Shown here in pieces: positions 47,569 to 55,958 of a DNA stretch of 64,000 bases. The notes beneath the pieces are model-generated. The model saw only the letters and a program-made list of their open reading frames with translations, did not search any database and was not told where the DNA came from. Numbering within the stretch: position 1 is the stretch's first letter; each line of letters begins with the position of its first letter. This DNA comes from Actinoplanes sp. NBRC 103695 (GTDB taxonomy: Bacteria > Actinomycetota > Actinomycetes > Mycobacteriales > Micromonosporaceae). Position numbers and translations under genes: made by a program. Location: assembly GCF_030269485.1 (NCBI RefSeq), contig NZ_BSTL01000025.1:82162-146161 (forward strand), given 5' to 3'.

Positions 47569-49641
47569 TCAGCGGCGAACTGTCACCGAGCCGCTGGTGG
47601 CGCGCCCGTCCAGGTAGCCGTTGCTCCGGGCGATCACCGTGACGGAGACCCGCTTGCCGTTCAGCGACGACCCGAGCTTGAGGGACCGGCCGGTGGCACC
47701 CTTGATGATCTTTCCGTTCAGCCGCCACTCGTATCGGTGGACCATGGCGCTGGGCGTCCACGTGCCGGCCGACACCGTCAGGGTGCGGCCCACCTTGGCC
47801 GTACCCGTGATCTTGGGGGCTTTGGTTGCTCGCAGTGGCGAACCGAAGGCGACGGCGACGGTCGAGGCGGAGGTCGCGGACGTCGCGGTGTTGCCGGTGC
47901 GGGACGCGGTCACCGTGACGGACAGCCGCTTGCCGGCCAGCGACGCCGGGATCTTGAGCGTCGAGCCGGTCGCCCCGGAGACGGCGGCGCCGTTCGCCCG
48001 CCACTGGTACTTGACCGACGTCGCCGCTGGTGACCAGGTGCCGGCCGTGGCCGAGACGGTGTAACCGACCCGCACCGAGGAGCCGCTGACCGTCGGCGCC
48101 TTCGTGACCGTCAGCGCGGGCAGCGGGGCGACCGTGATGGCGTCGGTGAGCGTGTCCCACACCGTGCCGCCGTACGGCTTCAGCGTCACCGAGGCCCGGC
48201 CCGCCGGCACCCCGGCGAAGTCGACCTCCACGACGGCGTGGTCGCCGGTCGAGTGCACGGACGTGATCGTCGCCGGGATGGGCGCCCGGCCCGCCGGGGT
48301 GACCTCGATGACATCGCGCGGGTGCAGGTACCAGCCGTAGATGGTCAGCGTCCGCTTCTCGCCGGTGGTCACCGTGGCCGGCGTCACGGACGTGAGGCGG
48401 CCGTTGACGGTGGCCACGCTGAAGGTGGCCGTGCCGAGGCTCGATCGCGTCCCGTCGGCGGAGACGCCGCGCACGGAGATGGTGAAGCTGCCGGTGCGGT
48501 CCGGTGTCCAGTTCAGCGTCGCGGTGCCGTCCGCTCCGGCGGGCAGGGTCGCCCAGTCCGTGCCGGTGCGCCACTCGAAGGCTGTCGTCCCGGGCCGCCG
48601 CGCGGTGAAGGTGAACGTCCCCGGGACCTTGCGACCGGATTCGCTGGAGAACAGGGGGAAGTCCGTGGACGCGATGCCGGGGCGGTCGACGACGGTCCAG
48701 ATCTCCGTCGTCTCGCCGGTCGTCAGGCCTCGGGCGTTGCGGGCGGTGACCTTGACCCAGTTGTTCCCGATGCGGGTCGGCGTGAAGGAGAAGGTGGCGG
48801 TCCCGTCGGCGGCCGGTGCGACGCTGCGCGGGGTCGCGGGGTCGTCGGAGAACGTCACGTCGTACGCCACGACGCCCGGCATGCCAGTGGTGGCGGTGAA
48901 GGTCACCGGCGTGACCAGGTCCTGGCCGTCGGTCCGGGTCAGCCGCGGCAGCGCCGGGTCCGGGTTCGCCCAGGCCGTCCGGGTCTCGGAGAGCTCCCCG
49001 GCGGCGTCACGGCTCCGCACGAGCAGCGCGCTCAGGCCGGTGTCGTCGAGGTACCACGGGATGTCCGCGGTACCGTCCGCGCGGGCCGGCACGATCACCG
49101 TCCGCTCCGGCCGCTCCCCGCCGATCGACGGCGTGACCAGGTACTCCTGGACGTCCGGCGTGCGCGGGGTCAGGTGGAACGTGGGGGTGGCGCCCAGGTA
49201 GACGATGCCCTCGGGGTCGCGCACGACCAGCGGGCCGTCGTCGACCAGGAACTCGTAGGCGTACTCGTCGTACTCGGTGCCGTCCCGGCCGACCGTGCGG
49301 ACGGTGAGGAACTGCGTGCCTCCGCGCCGCGGGGCGATCGTCACGGTCGCGTCGCCACCGGCGTCGGCGTCGGCTGTCCCGGTCTGCCCGTCGTCGGTCC
49401 GCCAGACGAACGACGCGGCGTCGGGGATGCGGGCTCTCAGCGTGAAGGCGCCCGGCACGCCGACGTTGTAGTTCAGGTCGGGCTCGAGGGCCGGCTCACG
49501 GTAGGCGGTGGAATCGACGATCGGCCGGGTGTCGCCGGCCGCGGCCGCGGTGCCGGACCCCAGGACGGCGGTGCCGACCACCATCGCGGCGGTCGCGGCC
49601 AGAGAGATCAAAAGCCGCAAAGGCCTTGGGTACGCACGCAT
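47569..49641 (-). CDS. secreted multi-Ig-like-domain protein
   Basis: 690 residues. The signal peptide spans about 1-35 (ending GTAAAA). Bacterial Ig-like and IPT-like units follow: FVWRTDDGQTGTADADAGG; TFSFTPTRIGNNWVKVTARN; FTFTARRPGTTAFEWRTG. Two closing units, about 95 residues each, repeat GTWSPAATSVKYQWRANG and GTWTPSAMVHRYEWRLNGK. No anchor is seen, so it is released or bound to the wall through the repeats. Likely an extracellular scaffold or adhesin-like protein. ATG 49641, preferred to a longer upstream frame. Confidence 0.8.
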   Translation of the reverse strand: MRAYPRPLRLLISLAATAAMVVGTAVLGSGTAAAAGDTRPIVDSTAYREPALEPDLNYNVGVPGAFTLRARIPDAASFVWRTDDGQTGTADADAGGDATVTIAPRRGGTQFLTVRTVGRDGTEYDEYAYEFLVDDGPLVVRDPEGIVYLGATPTFHLTPRTPDVQEYLVTPSIGGERPERTVIVPARADGTADIPWYLDDTGLSALLVRSRDAAGELSETRTAWANPDPALPRLTRTDGQDLVTPVTFTATTGMPGVVAYDVTFSDDPATPRSVAPAADGTATFSFTPTRIGNNWVKVTARNARGLTTGETTEIWTVVDRPGIASTDFPLFSSESGRKVPGTFTFTARRPGTTAFEWRTGTDWATLPAGADGTATLNWTPDRTGSFTISVRGVSADGTRSSLGTATFSVATVNGRLTSVTPATVTTGEKRTLTIYGWYLHPRDVIEVTPAGRAPIPATITSVHSTGDHAVVEVDFAGVPAGRASVTLKPYGGTVWDTLTDAITVAPLPALTVTKAPTVSGSSVRVGYTVSATAGTWSPAATSVKYQWRANGAAVSGATGSTLKIPASLAGKRLSVTVTASRTGNTATSATSASTVAVAFGSPLRATKAPKITGTAKVGRTLTVSAGTWTPSAMVHRYEWRLNGKIIKGATGRSLKLGSSLNGKRVSVTVIARSNGYLDGRATSGSVTVRR

Positions 49642-49889
49642 GCCTGTCGTTCTCCCCCGAAGATGCGTCGCCGATGACCGACGCCCGCAGAAGGTTCGCA
49701 CAAAAGGTGGTCCCCGGCGACCCCGTTGTCCACAACGGAATCGCCGAAGTTCCACCCGATTCGTCTTCAGTCGCCCCGACGCCCGCCGATCATCCCGGGC
49801 GGGGCACCCGAAGTAACCGGGTTCCCGCGGCCGTCGACGAGATGTCACCATGTCCGATGCGCCGATCATGGGCGGAAGGGGACGATGAC

Positions 49890-50294
49890 GTGCAGGTGCT
49901 ACGGATTCCGTTCACCAACGGCGGGCCGGCCTCTCCCCTGCGGCATGCCAGCCGCGACGCCCTGACCCGCGAGCTCCCCGGATGCACCGACGACCTGGTC
50001 GCCGACGCGCTCCTGGTGATCAGCGAGCTCGTCCAGAACGTCAGCCAGCACACCCGCTCCGACGGCGAACTCGTCCTCAGCATCGCCGGCGGCGTCGTCC
50101 TGATCGAGGTCCACGACGACGATCCGGCCGCACCACGGCTGCGGCACCCCGCCGGCCTGCAGGCCGGCGGACGCGGTCTGCTGCTGGTCGAGGGCATGGC
50201 CGACAACTGGGGTGTACGCCGGCTCGATACTGGGAAGACGGTGTGGGCCCGCTTGCCCCTCGCCATGGCGGGTGGCACGCTCACCCCCGCATGA
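49890..50294 (+). CDS. HATPase_c anti-sigma-type regulatory ATPase
   Basis: 134 residues of the RsbW-like GHKL fold. The N box is ALLVISELVQNVSQHT (about 42-57), the D/G1 box VLIEVHDDDP and the G2 region GGRGLLLVEGMADNWGV. It would bind ATP and phosphorylate or bind a partner (anti-sigma antagonist or sigma factor). The GTG at 49890 has AAGGGG upstream. It is followed by a response regulator and a second, related ATPase. Confidence 0.82.
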   Translation: MQVLRIPFTNGGPASPLRHASRDALTRELPGCTDDLVADALLVISELVQNVSQHTRSDGELVLSIAGGVVLIEVHDDDPAAPRLRHPAGLQAGGRGLLLVEGMADNWGVRRLDTGKTVWARLPLAMAGGTLTPA

Positions 50295-50352
50295 TCACGG
50301 GTGTGAGCAGCCATGACGGCGGCGGGACCTCCAGCTGAGGAACGAGGCCAGG

Positions 50353-50814
50353 ATGAGCACTCACACGCCGCTGCTCCAGGTTCTGGTGGTCGACGACGAC
50401 CTCGGCGACGTCGCCCTGATGGAGAACGCGTTCGCCGATCACAGCGTCCACAGCAAGCTGCACCACGTCGCCGACGGCGCTCAGGCGATGGCGTTCCTGC
50501 GCCGGGAGAGCCCGTACGACGACGCGCCACGACCGGATCTGATCCTGCTGGATCTGAACATGCCGCGGGTCGACGGCCGGCAGGTCCTCACCCGGATCAA
50601 GGCCGACGACGATCTCAAGGCGATCCCGACCGTGGTGCTCACCACCTCGGCGGCGGACAGCGACATCTTCTCCAGCTACACCGCCCACGCGAACGCGTAT
50701 GTCACCAAGCCCATCGACCTGGACGATTTCGACCGTGTCGTCGTCATGATCCGTAACTTCTACGGCCACACCGCCGCTCTGCCCCGCCGCACCTCGGATG
50801 AGGCCTCGACCTGA
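50353..50814 (+). CDS. stand-alone response regulator (Rcp1-like)
   Basis: 153 residues, receiver domain only. The acid pair is VVDDDLGD, the phospho-acceptor Asp is in LILLDLNMPRVDG near residue 68, the conserved Thr/Ser is VVLTTSA, and the conserved Lys is in YVTKPIDLDDF. The insert LRRESPYDDAPRPD is typical of the Rcp1 subfamily that accepts phosphate from phytochrome-like kinases. No HTH output. It lies between two HATPase genes, so its output may be on them. ATG 50353 with AGGA upstream. Confidence 0.88.
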   Translation: MSTHTPLLQVLVVDDDLGDVALMENAFADHSVHSKLHHVADGAQAMAFLRRESPYDDAPRPDLILLDLNMPRVDGRQVLTRIKADDDLKAIPTVVLTTSAADSDIFSSYTAHANAYVTKPIDLDDFDRVVVMIRNFYGHTAALPRRTSDEAST

Positions 50815-50824
50815 TCGGGAGTCG

Positions 50825-50849
50825 GTTTACCGATCCCGGGGCCGGGCAG
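50825..50849 (+). promoter_or_regulatory. possible SigB/SigF-type promoter
   Basis: GTTT at 50825-50828 and GGGCAG at 50844-50849 are separated by 15 bases, close to the GTTT-N15-GGGTAT form read by SigB-family sigma factors. The start of the second HATPase gene is 32 bases downstream. A SigB-type gene ends beside it. Confidence 0.35.
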
Positions 50850-50880
50850 TTCACAGACAGGCGGGAAGGACCACGACACG

Positions 50881-51309
50881 ATGGAGATCGTCAGACGTCA
50901 GTTCCGCAACGGTGACCCGGCGCGGCCGCTCCGGCACGGCGCCCGCAGCGCCCTACGGGAGGCGAGCGGCGAGCACGGCGACGCCGAGTGGATCGACGAC
51001 GTCCTCATCGTGATCAGCGAACTGGTCCAGAACGTCACCCAGCACACCCACAGCCCCGGTGAGCTCGTCGTCAGCGTCGAGCCCGGCATGGTCCTGGTCG
51101 AGGTCGGCGACGGCGACACCACCACGCCGGTCAGCCCGTCGCCCGACGCGCTCGGCGCCGGCGGGCGGGGGCTGCTGCTGATCGCGGCCGTCTCCCGGCA
51201 GTGGGGAGTTCGCACGTGTCCCCGCGGCAAGGTGGTGTGGGCGCGGCTGCCGACGATCGCCGGTCCCGGCGAGCCGCCGGTCAGGACCCGAGGTGACTAC
51301 GCAGCTTGA
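50881..51309 (+). CDS. HATPase_c anti-sigma-type regulatory ATPase
   Basis: 142 residues, clearly related to the protein at 49890: both begin with a short strand ending in FxNGxPAxPLRH, then VLIVISELVQNVTQHTH (N box), VLVEVGDGDTT and GGRGLLLIAAVSRQWGV. The two probably arose by duplication. Its 3' end overlaps the convergent SigB-type sigma gene by 29 bases. It is a candidate regulator of that factor. ATG 50881. Confidence 0.83.
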   Translation: MEIVRRQFRNGDPARPLRHGARSALREASGEHGDAEWIDDVLIVISELVQNVTQHTHSPGELVVSVEPGMVLVEVGDGDTTTPVSPSPDALGAGGRGLLLIAAVSRQWGVRTCPRGKVVWARLPTIAGPGEPPVRTRGDYAA

Positions 51310-52039
51310 CCAGGGCGCGGGTGATCAGCCGGGACACGTGCATCTGCGAGATGCCGACCTGCTCGGCGATCTCCTGCTGAGTCTGGTTGCCGTAGAAGCG
51401 CAACGTGAGAATCCGCTGCTCCCGCTCGTCCAACGTGGCAAGCGCCGGGCCGAGCGCGACACGCAGCTCGGCGTTCTCGAAGCCCTCGTCGATGGCGCCG
51501 AGCGTCTCGCCGAGCTCGGCGTCGCCCTCCGCGCCGACCGGCATCGACAGGCTCGTCGCCGCGTATGCGCGAGCGCCTTCCAGGCCCTCGAGGATCTCTT
51601 CCTCGGTGGTCTCCAGGTGTGCGGCGATGTCCGCCACGGTCGGCGCCCGGCCCAGCGTGTGGGTCAGCTCGTTGTTCGCCGACGTGATCGCCATCCGCAG
51701 TTCCTGCAGGCGGCGCGGCACCCGGACCATCCACGTGCGGTCCCGGAAGTGCCGCCGGATCTCACCGAGCACGGTCGGGACGGCCAGCGCGGCGAAGTCC
51801 ACGCCCCGTTCCGCGTCGTACCGATCGACCGCCTTGATCAGACCGACCATCGCGACCTGGGTCAGGTCGCCCAGGGGCTCGCCGCGGCCGTTGTAGCGGC
51901 GCGCCAGGTGCTGCGCCAGCGGGAGCCAGGCCTCGATCACCCTCTCCCGCAGGCGGGCACGGCGTGCGTCGTCCGGCGCTGTCCGGGAGAGCTCGTTGAG
52001 GAGATCGGCTGCGTCCTGAGTGACAACTGATGTCGACAC
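51281..52039 (-). CDS. SigB/SigF/SigG-family RNA polymerase sigma factor
   Basis: 252 residues. Region 2 includes LGDLTQVAMVGLIKAVDRYD and FAALAVPTVLGEIRRHFRDRTWMVRVPRRLQEL, typical of the SigB/F group. Region 3 (NELTHTLGRAPTVADIAAHL) and region 4 (LDEREQRILTLRFYGNQTQQEIAEQVGISQMHVSRLI) are complete. The start is GTG 52039 with AAGGAGG. It would direct general-stress or morphology genes and is probably held by an HATPase anti-sigma factor, two of which are encoded next to it. Confidence 0.93.
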   Translation of the reverse strand: MSTSVVTQDAADLLNELSRTAPDDARRARLRERVIEAWLPLAQHLARRYNGRGEPLGDLTQVAMVGLIKAVDRYDAERGVDFAALAVPTVLGEIRRHFRDRTWMVRVPRRLQELRMAITSANNELTHTLGRAPTVADIAAHLETTEEEILEGLEGARAYAATSLSMPVGAEGDAELGETLGAIDEGFENAELRVALGPALATLDEREQRILTLRFYGNQTQQEIAEQVGISQMHVSRLITRALVKLRSHLGS

Positions 52040-52308
52040 CTACGGGCCTCCTTGCCATGCGGCAAAAGTTGCCGCGGGTTGCAGCCTAGCCGTTTTACCG
52101 ATCTACCGCCAGCCGAAAGTATGAGATGCCCCAGCTCACACGCCATATCATTCACGTTCGCTCGCCTAAATCCATTGTGGCCGCCCCGCGCCGGCTGTAG
52201 ATCTTCGGACTCTCAGCCACTTGTCAGCGGCCTCGCCTTTCCTGAAGGCGAGACATATGGCAAGTTCTGGTCAGCGGGGGCAGCCACGGGACGGGGGGAG
52301 GCTGGCGG

Positions 52309-53850
52309 ATGACGCCTAGTCGAAAGGCGAGACGTCTCCTCCTGCGAGTGTCACTTCTGGCCGCCGCGCTCACCGCGGGTTCGCTGTTCGCACCCGTCGC
52401 GGCCCAGGCCGACCCCCTGACGAGGATCCCGTCCGCACCGTGCCAGCCCGACGGCGTCGCGCCCTCCGACTCGGCGATGGCCGACCGGCTGCGCTCCCAG
52501 CTGAACGGCCGCCGGCTCGGCCGGGCCGTCAGCGGCTACAGCGTCTCCTGCGCCCGGGCGATCGTCAGCCACGTGCAGGCCCGCGGGATGGACCAGCGCG
52601 CGGCCGTGATCGCCGTGGCCACCGCGATCGCCGAGAGCACCCTGCACAACTACACCCGCGCCGTCGACCACGACAGCCTCGGGCTGTTCCAGCAACGCCC
52701 GTCCCAGGGCTGGGGCAAGCCCGGCCAGCTCGTCGACGTCCGCTATGCCACGCAGGCCTTCCTGAACGCGATGACTCGCAAGCATCCGGGCAACGGCTGG
52801 CTGACCGGCGACATCGGGCAGATCTGCCAGCGTGTGCAGGTTTCGGCCTACCCCTTGGCGTACTCGACAGAGGTGCACGACGCGCAACTGCTCGTCACCA
52901 CCCTGTGGCCGCACGTTGCCGCGGCCGCCGCCACGGCCGGGTCCAACGGCACGCCGACGACGACGACCGCCCGGGGCCCGTTCCAGCGGTCCCTGATCAC
53001 CGTCGCGACCAGCCAGAGCCTGTCCGACGCCCGGCACGATTTCCTGCTCGCCGACTGGAACGGCGACCAGCGCCCCGACCTGGTCGTGGTGCAGCGCTCG
53101 GGCACGACGACCGGCGGCACCACGCTGTCCATCTTCGACGGCAGGTCGACCCTGCCGACGGCGGCGATGAACTTCCAGCGCCTGCTGTTGCAGACCGGCA
53201 CGATGCTGGGGCCGACCGACGACCGGTACTCGTTCGCCATGGCGGACTGGAACGCGGACGCCCGCCCGGACCTGATCGTGATCCAGAAATCCGGCACCGC
53301 GAGCGGCAAGACGGAATTCCGGGTCATCGACGGCGCCTCCGGCTTCCGGCGCTACCTGCAGGAGAGCGTCACCGTGCTCGGGGCGACCGACGCACCCGTC
53401 ACGTACTCGGTCGCGGACTGGAACACCGACGGCAAACCGGACCTGGTGGCCGTGCAGAAATCGGGCACCCCCAGCGGCAAGACGGAGCTGCGCATCGTCG
53501 ACGGCGCCTCCGGCTTCCAGCGCTTCCTGCTGGAGACGGTCACCGCGCTCGGCGCGACCGCCGAGCGGCACGTGTTCGCCGTCGCGGACTGGAACACCGA
53601 CGGCCGGCTCGATCTGGTCATGGTGCAGAAATCGGGTACGAAGAGCGGCAAGACGGAGCTGCGCGTCCTCAATGGCGCCTCCGGCTTCCAGCGCAATCTG
53701 CTGCAGACCGCCACCGCGCTCGGCGCGACCGCCGACCGGCACTCCTTCGCCCTGACCGACTGGGACGACAACGGCAAGCTCGACCTGGTCATGGTGCAGA
53801 AATCGGGCACCGCGAGCGGCCGCACCGAGGCGCGCGTTCTCGGGGGATAG
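52309..53850 (+). CDS. secreted lysozyme-like/FG-GAP (VCBS) repeat protein
   Basis: 513 residues. The signal peptide ends AAQADP (about 36). The N-terminal domain (60-205) has ERA-type features of a transglycosylase-like fold: AVIAVATAIAESTLHN with a possible catalytic Glu, and DSLGLFQQRPSQGWG. From 235 on there are five repeats of about 58 residues, each with DWNxDxxPDLVxVQKSG and GKTELRxxxGASGFQR, a calcium-binding FG-GAP propeller. It probably acts outside the cell on wall or carbohydrate. ATG 52309 with GGGGGAGG upstream. The 269-base region before it holds no gene. Confidence 0.85.
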   Translation: MTPSRKARRLLLRVSLLAAALTAGSLFAPVAAQADPLTRIPSAPCQPDGVAPSDSAMADRLRSQLNGRRLGRAVSGYSVSCARAIVSHVQARGMDQRAAVIAVATAIAESTLHNYTRAVDHDSLGLFQQRPSQGWGKPGQLVDVRYATQAFLNAMTRKHPGNGWLTGDIGQICQRVQVSAYPLAYSTEVHDAQLLVTTLWPHVAAAAATAGSNGTPTTTTARGPFQRSLITVATSQSLSDARHDFLLADWNGDQRPDLVVVQRSGTTTGGTTLSIFDGRSTLPTAAMNFQRLLLQTGTMLGPTDDRYSFAMADWNADARPDLIVIQKSGTASGKTEFRVIDGASGFRRYLQESVTVLGATDAPVTYSVADWNTDGKPDLVAVQKSGTPSGKTELRIVDGASGFQRFLLETVTALGATAERHVFAVADWNTDGRLDLVMVQKSGTKSGKTELRVLNGASGFQRNLLQTATALGATADRHSFALTDWDDNGKLDLVMVQKSGTASGRTEARVLGG

Positions 53851-53981
53851 TTCGGAAACCTGAGTGCCGGCCCGCGGCGTTGCTCCGAGCTTCAGCGGGA
53901 CGTCTCCGGCGCTCGTGGACCGGGTGTCGGGCCATCACGACGAGATCCGTGAGAACCGGGAACGCGACAGCCGATCGCGGG

Positions 53982-54818
53982 TCAGGCGCGGGCCGTCGTC
54001 CGGGCCAGGAAGGGCAGTAGCAGCGCGACCGTCTCGTCCGGGAACTGGGTGTGCGGGTAGTGGCCGGCGCCCTCGACGACCGCGAGCGACCCGATCCCGG
54101 CCGGCAGCGCGGCGACGATCGCCTCGCCCTCGGCGATCGGGTCGGCCCAGTCCGGGTCGAGTGAGCCCTCGACGATCAGCGCGGGGCAGCGCACGTCGGG
54201 CAGGTGCGCGCCGGCGTCGGTGGGAGCGGACTTGCCCATCGCCTGCATCGCCTTCATCCGGGCCGGCTCGCTCATCATGCGCCGGATCTGCTCGACTCGC
54301 GCGGGCCAGTCGGCCGGCTTGCGACCCGGGTACGCCACGTCGAGGTAGCTGAGCCACATCTTCACGCTGCCGGTGACGGCGGTGCCGATCAGCCGGAACG
54401 CGCCGGCCCGGTAGGTCTTGGATCGGAAGTCGCCCAGCCGGATCGACTGCGCGCGGGTGAACGGGGCGAGTTCGACGACACCGGTGACGAGCTCGGGCGC
54501 CTGTGCGGCGGCGATCGTGACGGCGCCACCGGAGATCGAGTGGCCGACCAGCACGGCCGGCCCGCCGAGGTGACGGATCAGCGCGATCAGATCGGCGGCG
54601 ATGTCGGTGCGGCTGAACGACGGCCACTCGGTGCTGGACTCGCCGCAGCCACGCAGGTCGGCGGCGGCGACCCGGTAACCGGCCTCGACCAGCCGCGGGA
54701 TCACGAACCGGTAGGCCGCGCGGCTGTCGCCCATCCCGTGGGAGAGCACCACCAGCGGCCCCTCGCCGGTCACCTCGTAGGCGATGGTTCCGCCGCCGAC
54801 GCTCAAGTACTCGGTCAT
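53982..54818 (-). CDS. alpha/beta hydrolase
   Basis: 278 residues. The nucleophile elbow is VGHSISGGAV with Ser94. HG near residue 27 (LSHGMGDS) is the oxyanion region. The acid is in VEGSLDPDW and the catalytic His in EGAGHYPHTQFP. The closest group is non-haem-peroxidase/epoxide-hydrolase-like cytoplasmic enzymes. The ATG at 54818 has GGAGG upstream; the longer opening at 54842 is rejected. Just upstream is a cluster of GTTAGC half-sites. Confidence 0.88.
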   Translation of the reverse strand: MTEYLSVGGGTIAYEVTGEGPLVVLSHGMGDSRAAYRFVIPRLVEAGYRVAAADLRGCGESSTEWPSFSRTDIAADLIALIRHLGGPAVLVGHSISGGAVTIAAAQAPELVTGVVELAPFTRAQSIRLGDFRSKTYRAGAFRLIGTAVTGSVKMWLSYLDVAYPGRKPADWPARVEQIRRMMSEPARMKAMQAMGKSAPTDAGAHLPDVRCPALIVEGSLDPDWADPIAEGEAIVAALPAGIGSLAVVEGAGHYPHTQFPDETVALLLPFLARTTARA

Positions 54819-54831
54819 GACATCCTCCGGG

Positions 54832-54874
54832 GTTAGCTCCACCTGTTAGCCCTAAAGCTAATGCAGTTAGCTAA
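54832..54874 (-). promoter_or_regulatory. GTTAGC half-site cluster, probable repressor operator
   Basis: GTTAGC occurs at 54832, 54845 and 54866 and its reverse AGCTAA at 54856 and 54869. Pairs form inverted repeats TTAGC-N6-GCTAA (54846-54861) and TTAGCTAA (54867-54874). The cluster lies directly upstream of the hydrolase gene, over its likely promoter. No regulator gene is adjacent. Confidence 0.6.
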
Positions 54875-54940
54875 TACCGTCAAGGGCGTACGGAAAGCGC
54901 CGGTCCGCTCAACCTCTCCACTGATCCCGGGAAGCGCCGG

Positions 54941-55864
54941 TCAGCCCTGAAGGATGGCGGCCAGGGTCGCCGGGTTGATGTTGCGGCCGGAGACCACGGC
55001 GACCACGGGCCGGTCGTCCGGGACGAGACCCGCGAGCACGGCGGCCACCGCGACCGCCCCGGCGCCCTCGGCCACGACGCCCCGGTCGAGGGCCAGGTGC
55101 CGGATCGCGGCGCGGAGCTGCTCCTCGGAGACCGCCACGATCCGGTCGACGTACCGGGCGACGAGGCCGATCGTGACCGATCCCGGCTCGATGTTGCCGG
55201 AGATGCCGTCCGCGATCGTGTCGCCGACCTCCACGTCCACCTGCCGGCCGGCAGCGACCGCGGAGGAGACGGCACGGGACACGGCCGACTCGACACCCAC
55301 GACCCGTACACCCGGGTGTTGTGCGGCCCAGAGGCCGAGGCCGGCGGCGAGTCCTCCGCCGCCGGCCGCGCAGACCACGGTCAGCGGTCCAGGATGCTGG
55401 GTGGCCAGCTCGCAGCCGATGGTGGCCTGGCCGGCGATGACGGACGGGTCGTTGTACGGCGACAGGTACCGGCTGCCCGGCCCGGCCAGTCCGATGGCGT
55501 GCCGCTCGGCGTCGTCGTAGGTGGCGCCGAATTGGATCAGGTCCGCGCCGAGCGTACGCAAAGCATCGATCTTGATCGGCGAGGCGGACGTCGCGGTCAC
55601 CACGGTGGCCTGCCTGCCGAGCCGCTGGGCGGCCCACGTCAGACCGAGGCCGTGGTTGCCGGCCGACGCGGTCACGGCTCGGAGCTGGGGGTCGATCGCG
55701 TCGAGCCCGGCCAGCGCCCCGCGCACCTTGAAGGAGCCGGTCGGCTGCAGCGACTCCAGCTTGAGCATCAGCCCCTCGTCGCCGATCAGCGGGGTCGGCG
55801 GCAGGGTGGCGCCGATCAGCCGTTCCGCGCGCTCGACATCGGCCCAGGTGGGAAGTGTGGTCAC
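54941..55864 (-). CDS. PLP-dependent threonine dehydratase/serine racemase-like enzyme
   Basis: 307 residues, fold-type II. The PLP lysine is in LQPTGSFKVRGAL near residue 45 (the SFKxRG box). TASAGNHGLGLTWAAQ is the second substrate box, and CAAGGGGLAAGLGLW the phosphate-binding glycine loop. The C-terminal ALDRGVVAEGAGAVAVAA is complete. There is no ACT regulatory domain, so it is of the catabolic or racemase type: dehydration of Thr/Ser or an amino acid racemase. GTG 55864; no clear ribosome site. Confidence 0.88.
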   Translation of the reverse strand: MTTLPTWADVERAERLIGATLPPTPLIGDEGLMLKLESLQPTGSFKVRGALAGLDAIDPQLRAVTASAGNHGLGLTWAAQRLGRQATVVTATSASPIKIDALRTLGADLIQFGATYDDAERHAIGLAGPGSRYLSPYNDPSVIAGQATIGCELATQHPGPLTVVCAAGGGGLAAGLGLWAAQHPGVRVVGVESAVSRAVSSAVAAGRQVDVEVGDTIADGISGNIEPGSVTIGLVARYVDRIVAVSEEQLRAAIRHLALDRGVVAEGAGAVAVAAVLAGLVPDDRPVVAVVSGRNINPATLAAILQG

Positions 55865-55958
55865 GGGACACAGTCTGGCCGAGGTAGTGCTGGCTGTACC
55901 ACCGATCTTGCAGCCAGGGGGATGGGTTCGGCGGCGGCGCGTCAATAGCGTTCTCCCC

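Noticed and set aside
46394..48574. 726-codon open frame on the minus strand
   Set aside because: It is the shadow of the secreted Ig-domain and MDMPI-like genes in another frame; composition is Arg/Gly-rich with no domain.
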